From the NCBI GenBank assembly GCA_900088475.1, contig FLMG01000375.1, positions 864 to 23,627 of the forward strand: a stretch of 22,764 nucleotides of DNA, read 5' to 3'. The notes below the pieces were generated by a model that saw nothing but the letters and a program-made list of their open reading frames with translations, did no database searches and was not told the origin of the DNA. The stretch is from Hyphochytrium catenoides (taxonomy: Eukaryota > Sar > Hyphochytriomycetes > Hyphochytriales > Hyphochytriaceae). The translations under genes and the position numbers were made by a program. This document shows positions 1 through 9,597 of the stretch, one piece after another. Within the stretch, counting starts at the first letter, position 1; each line of letters begins with the position of its first letter.

Positions 1-802
1 GAAAGGGAAACGCCAAGCCTTCCACAGCCTCCAGTATCTTTTGAATTTCTCTCCCCCTTCCCACAGCTTTACGGTATCCAGGTCATACCCACCCATGGTA
101 GGAGCTACCCATGGGCCCTGTAAAATGGTTAACTATTGGTACTTCTAGGCGACCCAACAGATATTCTGGGTCCACGCCTACTAGTTATCAAGAGTGAAAG
201 CCTGATTGATTCGTCATTGTAGTTCTCTATGTTCTGATGATGCAGAACAGAAACTGCACTTGTCATTGGAGCTGAAGCTTCATCAGCATTGCTGCTGACA
301 GACCCACCGCAGACGAAGCTCTTGCGGAGCTAGAGCTCGACTACCGGCTCATTATAGCGCAGAGGTGGAGGCGCTGAGATGTCTGCCTGGAGCTGAGGGT
401 GTGGCCATTTTGCATAGGCATAGTCTAGGACTCACACATCTGAATAGAGCCAGTTATAGGGCCATACAAGGTGCTCTCCTGCTCCTATTATTGCTCATAC
501 TCACGGTGTTAGCGCCCCATTGGACCTCAAAATAATTCACGGAGCTCTCTTAGCATTTGATCACTCGAAGGGGCCCTCGACGTTCATCTAACGTGTATAG
601 GTACCTAGCTAACTCTATATAGTCATGGACGTGGCAGTGATAGGTGAAAGACCCACATGAAGCCGTGCTGGGCTTCAGTTCATCCAGAGCTTCTCAGACC
701 TTGTTAACCCCAGCTTCAACCTGTGACTGCCTCTAGAAGGAAGCACCTATAGTGCACTAGGAGCTCCTTAAAACATCCCTAGAGACAACCTTGAAAAGAA
801 GC
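1..802. other. Upstream region of TRM11, no gene seen
   Basis: No open frame of useful length and no recognisable protein motif lies here on either strand. I found no tRNA-like T-loop or other RNA gene. It presumably holds the promoter and 5' untranslated region of the plus-strand TRM11 gene, but I cannot point to a TATA box or initiator with confidence. Confidence 0.5.
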
Positions 803-2726
803 ATGAGTACTTTAACCTCTGCTGGCCATCAGGCTGCTGCAGGTTCCGGCCGCTATCTCATCCAGTTTGCTCAGCGGCACGTAGACTTCCGTATTCCAGA
901 GCTTGAAGCTGTTCTGCAGATGCGCCAGCTCCCCCTGCAGCAGTGCTTCTCTACTTTACAAGGCGCCGATCTCCGTAAGAATGCTGCAGACTCTCCGTTT
1001 CTTGAGATCTGGCTGCCATCAGTAGAGGACGCACAGTACATTGGCCGGCGCTGCGTCCTAGCGCGAGGCATCTATCGCGTCTGGAGCCAAGGTAACCTCC
1101 AAAGATCGTTAGCTCTGCTGTCAGGTGTCTTTTTGTGGCTTATGATTTACTTGATATGTTTTTTTTAGGTAAAGATTATCAAGAGGCCCTGGAGAGCATT
1201 ACAAAACATCTTCCGTCGTCAACTAAGGCGCTTCTCTGCCGTGAGGATGTTTCTTGGTCCATCCTAGTCTCTGCCTTTGGCAAGTCTTTCTCTCCTGAGG
1301 AGCAGGAAACGAAGAGGCATCGTCTCGCTGAGGTGTTGAATCCCAGCGGCCCCATTGACATCAAAGCGCCAGATCTCAAGCTCTGGATTTTTGAAGACAT
1401 TGGACAGTCTCCCGAAGAAAGACAACGGGGATCTGCAAAAGCCATCTGGTTCGTTCAAGAAATCGGTGGTAGCGGGCGCCACAGAGCTGGACAGACCAGC
1501 AGAGATCTAATAGATTTGTTACGTCTCCCACAGCGAAAGTTCTTGGGTCCAACCTCTATGGATCCCGAGCTGTCGCTAATTATGGCGAACCTTGGTTTGG
1601 TCTCCTCTTCCTCCTCTGTCTTAGATCCCTTTGTTGGCAGCGGAAGCATCCTCGTCGCTTGTGCCGCCTTTGGAGCCTTTTGCAGTGGCGGAGACATAGA
1701 TATGAGAGTGCTCTTGCCAGGAGGAGAGAGAGGAGGGAGAAAACGCCACAACGAGAAGGAAGAGAACGGAAAGCTAGCTGTAAAAGCAGAGAAAAGGGAA
1801 GGGGAGGAAGCAACAGATAACGGCAATAGAAGAGAGCGAGTAGGAGAGGTGCAATCACGAAAGAAGGGTGGCGGTAAGAGAAGGATTGAGGGCTCAGAGG
1901 GAGAGGACATCTTCTCAAACTTCTCGCAGTATAACTTTCCTCGCCCAGAGCTCTTCCGATGGGACATATCTAACCCCTGCTGCCGAGCGAGAGAGGAGAG
2001 ACAAGAGAGAAGCCTTCCGATCTTCGACGCGATAGTATGCGATCCGCCGTATGGCATTCGAGCAGGGGCCAAACGGATGAGGAAGAGGGAAGAGAAGAAC
2101 GGAGAAGAGGAGGAAGGAAAGGTGAAAGCTCCTTCTAACATCCCTCGAGCTCCTTATGAGGGCGAGGAGGTTATGAACGATCTTCTGGAGCTTGCTTCGC
2201 TTCTTCTTAGGGAAGGAGGGCGGCTGGTCTACTGGCTCCCCGTCGAGAGAGAAAAGTACACAGATGAGAGTGTCCCTTCCCACCCTTCTCTCAGGCTCGT
2301 AGCTAACTGGTAAGCTCTAATTTTTTGGACAAAGACTGGTCATTCTCTCACTCTCTTTCGCCGCTTTTTCTCCCCATTCCTTTCTCTGTTCCTCCTGTCA
2401 TCAAGGATACAATCCCTGGCTCTTCCCTCAACTGGCCTTTGTCCTCAGTTTCTCAGTACCTCTGTCCTAGCTGCCACTCTGCCGTCTCCGCTTTTACCCG
2501 TCGCCCTTCCTTCTGAACTCCGGTTAGACATTTCGCACTGTTTTTCCCTCTGCCATCGTCCCGCCTTCCTCCTGTCTTTATCACTTTTTATCCCCTTCGT
2601 ATTACAATCTGTGGAGAACCAATGCCGGTTGTCAGAGTAGCTGACATTTCTACTTTCAGTGAACAGATCATGACCTGGAAACTTAGTCGTCGGCTAATTA
2701 CCATGGAGAAGGTCCAGAAAGCTTGA
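803..2726 (+). CDS. TRM11: tRNA (guanine(10)-N2)-methyltransferase catalytic subunit TRM11, 3 exons
   Basis: The TRM11 family transfers a methyl group from S-adenosylmethionine to N2 of guanosine 10 in tRNA, working with the small partner TRM112. Exons are 803-1091, 1169-2309 and 2660-2726, giving about 498 aa. The first in-frame ATG is at 803. The SAM-binding motif LDPFVGSG is at residues 248-255 and the catalytic DPPYG at 388-392, in the order usual for this fold. The 67-base last exon restores the family's C-terminal signature, reading ANCEQ across the junction and then SRRLITMEKV. Without it the frame would stop at TAA 2311-2313, where a GTAAGC donor sits. A Lys/Glu/Arg-rich insert at about residues 280-343 splits the methyltransferase domain between the SAM and catalytic motifs, and a second charged insert follows DPPYG. 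These make it longer than the yeast and human proteins (about 430-460 aa). It converges on SEPSECS. Motifs and splice sites are seen directly; the reaction is known for the family. Confidence 0.95.
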
Positions 2727-3130
2727 GAGAGACAGCAAAAGAAGCGTCTCATGAAGAAGACGTGGGCCCAACAGCTCAAAAGCCGTCCCGGTTGCAGATC
2801 TATCGCTCCGCTCCTGCTCTTCTCAGGTCGCCTGCTCTTCCTTGGTCGCTACCAAGTGCCCTCACCAGTAAGCAGAAGCGTATCTGACACATAAATCTTG
2901 CGCCAGATAAGAAGAATTGGCGGAGGTCCCAGGAAGGGAGGGGTTTATAACGTGAGAAACGCCAAGTGGAAGTGAAGGATGTCACGACGTGACCTCCTGG
3001 CGGCAGAAGAAGTAGCAGCTATTAATTGACTTCAGAGGTTAGGGCACATATCTATTAGGTTAGCGTATTGCGGTCAAGACGACCAAGAGCGGATAAGAGT
3101 TAAAAGAGCAACGGGTTATGAGGCCGTTCT
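2727..3130. other. Convergent intergenic region between TRM11 and SEPSECS
   Basis: About 400 bases separate the TRM11 stop from the SEPSECS stop. I see no gene or RNA. It must hold both 3' untranslated regions and polyadenylation signals. The opposing transcripts may overlap, because the gap is small for two 3' ends. Confidence 0.6.
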
Positions 3131-6100
3131 TTACTGCTCTCCCATACGGCCTTGGTCCTGACTTGCTTCTCTTCCCAGTTCCACTTCTCCCTGCAGCTCA
3201 GTTGGTGCTGGCGGTTCTTGCTCTTCTGAAATCTCGTTCGCCGCCACTCTCTTTCGCTTGAAGCTCTCCATTGTCTTCGACAGCCTTGCTATAAAGAGAT
3301 CCATCTCCTGGAAGTCATCGAAGTCATCAAGCGAGAGGTGGTAGAAGATGGAGCCAAGAGAAGGTCAACACGTTGTTACGAAGATGTCTTGCAGGGAATG
3401 GATGCAAAGCATGGCTTTAGTGCAGCCAATCCGTTGGCCAGCGTACATTGAATCAAAAGGCACCATAGTTGAAGAGCAGAGACCGCGAGAGAATAGAGAG
3501 AAGAAAGTTACGTGGACAAAAAAGGAAGAGAGATGGGTTTCAGGATATCACCTGCTCCGTAATGCCGATAGCACAAGCCGCAGAGAGGTAAGGGACTGGG
3601 TATGCTGGGTGGTGAGCGCCAAAGCCCTCAAAAGTGACCCCGCCCACCTCTTTGGAATCTTTGCCTGTCACCACTCTACAGAGAGCAAAAGAATGCTCTT
3701 AAAAAAGTCGAGTGCTCTTAGAAAAGTCAAGCGCATCGGGCCAAGCCTTCGTATTCGCCCTTGCGATTCCACTGTGCTACCTCTCTAACGTCCATCTTTT
3801 ACGGTCTCGAGTTGTTCCTCAACATTTTCGACGTTTTGCCTGAGCCTGCTTCAGCCGCTCTCTTCCACTCTCAGTATCTCTTTCTCTCACACTCTCTCCT
3901 CGGGTTTTGGTCGCATAGAACGTTCTAGATGTACCTTGTGCCGGAGACCATCCTTGAGAAGAGCATCGATCCAAGAAAAGAAGGCGAATGCGTAGGCGAT
4001 GAGAAGGTTGCCAGCGATATGGCTACCGATATCTATCGGATGTAGACAAGCGCGGCGGGGCGTCAAAATGAGGTCTAGAAACAACTTGGGAGAAGAAGGA
4101 GAATATCGAGGAATCAAAGAGTAGAACCAATACGAAGCCTCAACGAAGTGAGTTACCATGCAACAGCGCAGAGACCCTATAATACACTTCTGGAAGATAG
4201 TGAAGAGTCACAGAGGTGACGAAGACTGAAAAGGAAAAAAGAGAAGCTCCAAGCTCAGCGAAGAGAGACCAACCCCGGGCAATAGGGAGTAACCCTATGC
4301 CATAAAGTCAACAATAATAGGCCTCACTTGGTTGTCTTTCGTCTCTAGTAGGTGTTCTCCATGGCTTGCCGCGAGAGCCCGCAGCCGGTCCTTGAAAAGC
4401 GGGAGTAGTCTCTTTCTTTCCCTTAACAAAGACTGATAGCCCTTTCTTCCCTAGTTGGCAGATAGAAACTCGTTGAAAACCTGCAGAAAGTAGAACGGCA
4501 ACTCACATCTGTCCATCTCGCTTATCTCTCGTCCTTTACGCAATGACATCTCTACCTATCTTCCTGGTAACTAGTTGAGCACGAGGAAAGAAGACTCTCT
4601 CGCTTCTCCATCAGTGTAGGCCTCTTACCCAAGTCATCATGGTGATAAATAAGTCCACTGTTGGAGCATTGCTGGCTCGGCCTGTCCATCAACAAACTCG
4701 CGAAGCTCAGGAATTGAAAAAGGAAAAGTATGGAATGGCGGACCGGGGGACGAAAGGAGACAAGGAATAGCATAAAGTGCGTCAAGCAAGAGGAGCAAAA
4801 TAGGACTACAGCCACGAGGGGAACATCCAGACGCAGCGACGCTCATAGTAGACAGTAAACGAAAAAATCTTACGGGAACGGAGAGCCCTCAGGTCAAGGT
4901 CTGTTACCTGGGTACATCTTCCCTAACTTTTCTATGAACTGTGGGTCGGGACAACACGCGATAGCTCCTCCGATGGGAGTCATGAAGTTCTTGTCCGTGC
5001 TCTGTACTACGCAATCCACCCGCCCTGCGCGCACAGCCTACGAGAGGTAGACGAGGAAAGTCAGAAGAAGGCACAAAAGCGCCAGGAAAAGCACAGACAG
5101 GAAGACAGAAATGGACGCCAGAGGAAATGGTGCGGAAGAGGAAAACGACGAGAGCGAGGAGAGGCAGAGTGAGCGGGGCTAAAAAGCGAGACACTGGAAG
5201 AGACTGCGGCTTGGATGCGTTGCTCAGCTTCGGGAGTTTGCTAGAGAGCATGGCAGCCATATCGCGGCAGCATCCATGATAAACCCCTTGGCCAGAAATT
5301 GCTCACATCCCCGTCTGACGTAGGCAAAAAAGGGCTAACGTAGCAGAGAAAGAGAAGCAGCAGTTTCATTCCAAACCTCATTGATCAGACTGCAGATCTT
5401 GGAGGATTGCAGTCCATAGGCGTTGTTGATAACATGAGCTACATGGAAAGACACAGGCAGATGTAGACCATGAGATAGAGCGTTTGAGTCAAAGCACACT
5501 GAGATGTGGACAGATCTGATAAAAGGCAACAAAGGAGTTGGTGTGGACGTTCTAAGCGCGGAAGGATGCTGGCGAGGATGTGCTCTTACGGATGTCATAC
5601 TTGGCACAAAGACGGGCAATCTCGTCCACTGCATCGGGTACTCGAGGTGCGAAGCAGCTAGCAGCGGGCGTAATGACGAAAGAGAGACATGCGGAAACAG
5701 AAAAAAGTGGTGCTTAGTAGAAAGGCAGCACGATGAAAGGTCAAACTACTGAGATCAAGAGTGATACCCAGTCAAGCCCATTTGGTCTATATAGGAAATC
5801 TTTGTCTGACGATAAATAGCGGAGGTTCGTGTGTTGGCGGGAGCTTACCTAGTAGTGGAAAAGACACAGAGAAAGGCTTCCGGACCTCTAGCGAGAATCT
5901 CTGCCTCCATCCTCTGAACACGATGGCAGAGATTGAACACCGAAGGGGTTAGGGTTGATAAAGATGTAGACAACAGACGAGAGGATAAAAAGTGCGAGGT
6001 GAGGAGACAGGCGATGGAGAAGACTAGCCGGCATATTTGACTGATAGTGGTAGACGGGCTGAAGAGGAGCGGCAGGATCCAACATAGCTCCGATGAAGGT

Positions 6101-8822
6101 CGTGATCATTTCATTTCTCATTTTCCCCCATCAATCCCGTTAACGATGCTCTGGCACTGCCAGATCTCGCCCCTCTTCTGGCATCCAGGTTCCTCCCTGA
6201 TGCTCATCTTCCAGTGCTGGATTCACGCTCCCTACCTCTAAGTTGGTCATCACAGCGTCTGCCTGGAGCTTCCCATCCATAATGACAGGAGTGAAGCCTG
6301 CGTGGTGGCATAGGAGTCAACAGTTCAGTTTTGGAGCTAACCAACGGATCCAGAGAACGGGCCCGAAAGAAATGTGCGGGAGCTATCACAAGCTCTCACC
6401 AGCGGTACACATGGCCTTGAAGCATGATTTTTGGTCTATCCTCGGCCACAGAATATACTTCGCTGTCGGGCGACCGGGTCTAAAGTGAGAGACAAGGAGG
6501 AAAGCAATAGAGTTAGAGGACTCTTGAAGGACTAGGAAATAAGAGACAGAGTGCTGAGGAAAAGTTGGAGGGCCAGGTAGCTAACTGAATCCTCGCTACC
6601 CTTAGCAGAGGAAAGCGCACGTGCTCTACCTGAGGGTTAGAAAGACGAGTGATAGTGTCATCCCTGTCGCCATAGGGAACAGGATGCATTTCTTCATTCC
6701 GTTGAGTCCTATCAACAGCCAGTATGGGTAAGGTCCTAGTCTTCCTGCCTGCCTTATCCTTCCTATATCCATCTCGCTCACAATAGTCCCCATAGCCCCC
6801 CGTGAGTCGCCTTGCTCCTGGCCGTCTTTCCCTGTATCAGTTCTCCCTGCTATGCTGCCCGCGGCAGGGGCCATAACATATTCATGCGTGCAATTTCCTA
6901 TGTCTTCTCACTCCAAGCTTACGCACTGCCCATTTAACACTGGTTCCACTTTCTTCTTCGACAAGGTAGATACCTGCCACTCTGAGTAGATCTAACGCCA
7001 AAATGTTCGTCAACTATATTGGGAAGAGGGGCAGAGGTTATTAGCGCTGATGATCGGCAAGGGTCATCGCACGCGTAGACTATAAACTAAAGGGGCGGCT
7101 TCGAACAGCAAACGGCGGAACCGAACTCCTAGACGAACTATAGATGGAAGACCCAGACCGGACAGCCAAAAAGAGGAACAGCACTGGGAACAAATAAAAG
7201 GAAAGCGTCTGAATCACTATTTTCTATACACTAGCCTTTCCTTACCTTAACCAGCAATGATGAGCCTGCTGCTTTGGGCTGTAGCGATAGAAGAGACACG
7301 TTAGCGCCTTATTCTTGGAGTGCGCCATGGGCCTGGCGAAAGCAAGAAAGAGCAGACAAAGCTAGGAGCCAAGTACGAAAGAGGATTACATTTCTCAATC
7401 ACTTCTTCCATCCTGAAAGCCCTCTCTTCGCCTTGGACACAAGACAACCAAAAGGGTAGCCAATAAAAGTGCCTCAACTCTCATGCTAACGCGACCCCTA
7501 TGAAAGGAGGAAGAGCTCGGACTCGCGTGGTACTGCTAGACGTCCTCCTCACCTGCTCGGCTGCAATGTCCCCAGACCGACCAATACCGTGACAAAGACG
7601 AAAGTGTCGGCGAGCAACCTAGAAAGGAGGAGGAAGGAACAGAACAAATTGACCAAAGGGAAATATGGAGACTGGAAGGCCCAATACGAAGACCAAACGA
7701 ACCATGAGAAGATGTTGCTCCACTATGAGTGAGAGATCAGGGGAGGATGGGCAAAGAAAAAGAACACGCGACACATCTAGCACTCGCCGTTTAGATTAGA
7801 AGTGAGAACACTCTGTTGGGAAGGTAAGGAGCAGGCGACCCCAGCGCATGTCTGGAAGCAGCAGGTCCTAGAAGGTACCATGTCAGAGGCAATTCTGGCC
7901 TCTCTTTCTCCGACCCCAGCGTTCTCCCTAAAGTTATTGCTGTCCATCGCAGCGAGGTGCTGGAGAAACAGCTCGATTGTCTGATCGTCCCAACCATTCT
8001 AAGGGTGAGCAAGGAAGACAAAGGGTTGGCTACGTAGCAGAGCAGACAGGGAACACAGGATAGAAACGACAAGAAGGAAGCCCTGGCTGCGGCAAACCAG
8101 ATATTACTGGGTAACGCTGTGCAATCAGGTTTGAGGCCAACGGAGTAAGGGTCAGCTATCGAGGACAGAGGTACGGACATCAAGCCTGACGAGAGCGTGG
8201 CAGGCTAGTCTGATGAACAGAATTGGAGGTAAGAAAGAGGGAGGGAGTACCTCTGGCAATCTGCGATGCTCCAGCAGCTGTGTGATAAGCTTGGTGCGCT
8301 GCTGTAGCGCCTCAGTAGCCTGAGAGCGATGTGGGGCGACGCCAAGAATCAAAGGAAGAGAAAGAGAGCAAGAGAAGAAATGATGAGTAGAAAACCTAAG
8401 AACGAAAGGAACAGGTTGAAAGATGGAGAAGACGGAAGAAAGAAATTGGGAGCACAGGTAGGGCACGGGACTGAATAAAAGCTGATCAATGATGGTCCAG
8501 AGCAAGCAGTAGCTGGGGAAGGTGATTGAGAGGCAAATTAGACAGAAGCAAGGCGAGAAACGAGCACTCTTGCCCGTTAGGGAAGGTTGGCCGATAGCGA
8601 GAGAGGAAGGACATATACGGAAGGGAGAGAGCAGAGAGCAGTAGAGAACATCAAAGGATAGTTGAGCAGTACGGACCGACAATATCCAATAGAAAGGTTA
8701 AGGAAGAGAAGAAGGACTCAGGTTATTGCGCTATGTCCTTCGATCTTCAGTGTCTCATTCACCTGCTGAACGTAAGAGCTTGACACGAAGCCTTTGCAGA
8801 GCTCCAAGGCCTTAGCATCCAT
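3131..8822 (-). CDS. SEPSECS: O-phosphoseryl-tRNA(Sec):selenocysteinyl-tRNA synthase (SepSecS), 18 exons
   Basis: This PLP enzyme converts O-phosphoseryl-tRNA(Sec) plus selenophosphate into selenocysteinyl-tRNA(Sec), the last step of selenocysteine synthesis in eukaryotes and archaea. Exons on the minus strand in coding order: 8822-8763, 8319-8251, 7998-7879, 7618-7553, 7278-7246, 7013-6974, 6708-6630, 6479-6400, 6297-6236, 5913-5849, 5657-5590, 5438-5377, 5037-4908, 4681-4629, 4450-4328, 4032-3935, 3675-3552, 3307-3131. All junctions are GT-AG and phase-consistent; the sum is 1509 bases, 502 aa against 501 in human. Conserved blocks: MDSNNF and GVGERE (Arg75), [13 protein letters not shown] (phosphate loop, Arg97, Ser98, Gln105), [24 protein letters not shown] (across a junction), [17 protein letters not shown] with the PLP lysine at 284, GRAS with Arg313, and [12 protein letters not shown]. 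Arg271, a tRNA contact in human, is also kept. The start at 8822 is the first ATG in line with the family N-terminus. A charged tail of about 40 residues ends the protein. Several donors are weak (for example GTTTGG and GTACAT). Nothing suggests a pseudogene. Confidence 0.95.
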
Positions 8823-9597
8823 CCCTTCAGTCCAGGCGCCCAGCCAAATATAAGCCTCGAGGTCCTTGTCCTTCCTTCTCTGGGGACTCCTTCCTCCTGG
8901 TCCCTCCTGTGTAGGCCAGGGCGTGAGTAGACAAGTGAGACCTCACGTTTGGGCAGCAGGACTCTCTTTTGGCTGGGCTCAGCTATTGGAGCAGAATGAG
9001 CCTTGTGATTGGATCCGGCCTGCGTAGGGGCGTACAGGAAAGGCACAGCTTGCGCGCGCGGGAGCCAGTGGAGCGAGAGCGAGAGCGAGAGACAGCTAGA
9101 TGGATAGCGAGAGAGAGAGAGAGAGAGACGGAGAGAGAAGAGATGAGTGCACTGTGTGGATCTTTCAATCCTTTCATTCTGATCCTTACCCAAGATAAGA
9201 ACCCAATCCAGTGACCCAATTCACCTCGTACTCGGGTTGATAAGAGCTAATAAAAAGACAACGAGTCTGCTATTGACCCGGGTAACCCGGATGAGCCTAG
9301 ACTCGGGTCAGGACAATCAACAAAATAACGGCGGCGGCGAACGAGAGAGCGGCGAGAGGAAGAGAAACACAGGAGAAGGCAAGGCCTCTTTCGAAGAGAT
9401 GCACTACTTCTTCTCAGAGGCTGAAGGAGTGCATGGAGCCAATGAGAGGCGATGAAGGAGGACAAGCATAAACAGACACAAGGTAGCGAGCGCTTTCGAG
9501 ACTAACCCTAGGTTCCATATATTATAGTGGTACAACAGATGGGCAATACATTAGACAAAACTCTCTCTCTCTCAACTGTCCCTCTCTCTTATGTGTT
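8823..9597. other. Intergenic region upstream of SEPSECS
   Basis: This stretch lies between the stop of the zinc-finger gene and the SEPSECS start, both on the minus strand. Overlapping open frames of 70-140 residues exist on both strands, but they come from low-complexity GA/CT sequence and lack family features. It should contain the SEPSECS promoter and the 3' untranslated region of the upstream gene. It also holds a GA microsatellite and a cluster of CGGGT-type words, listed separately. Confidence 0.5.
9070..9140. repeat. GA-rich simple repeat
   Basis: The tract starts as GAGC/GAGA units and becomes a nearly pure GA dinucleotide run with few interruptions. It lies about 250 bases upstream of the SEPSECS start codon, so on the sense strand of that gene it is a CT tract in the promoter or 5' untranslated region. 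Confidence 0.85.

Noticed and set aside
1455-2141. 228-codon minus-strand open frame opposite TRM11
   Set aside because: It is antisense to the TRM11 core, is Ser/Pro/Leu-rich, and arises from the purine-rich charged insert. No family features.
2325-2516. Short plus-strand open frame after TRM11 exon 2
   Set aside because: It lies within the 350-base TRM11 intron that must be removed to give the conserved C-terminus.
3348-3788. 146-codon plus-strand open frame opposite the SEPSECS 3' exons
   Set aside because: It overlaps the firmly identified minus-strand exons 3552-3675 and has no recognisable motif.
4637-4846. Longer minus-strand open frame just after SEPSECS exon 13
   Set aside because: Its translation does not match SepSecS. 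The real exon 14 (4681-4629, GRAS through TMMTW) is in another frame inside it.
5258-5334. Open minus-strand stretch in a SEPSECS intron reading [16 protein letters not shown], resembling the family's N-terminal AYVRQGCE
   Set aside because: It lies far from the N-terminal exons, has no usable donor before its stop, and exons 12 and 13 join perfectly without it. The likeness is chance.
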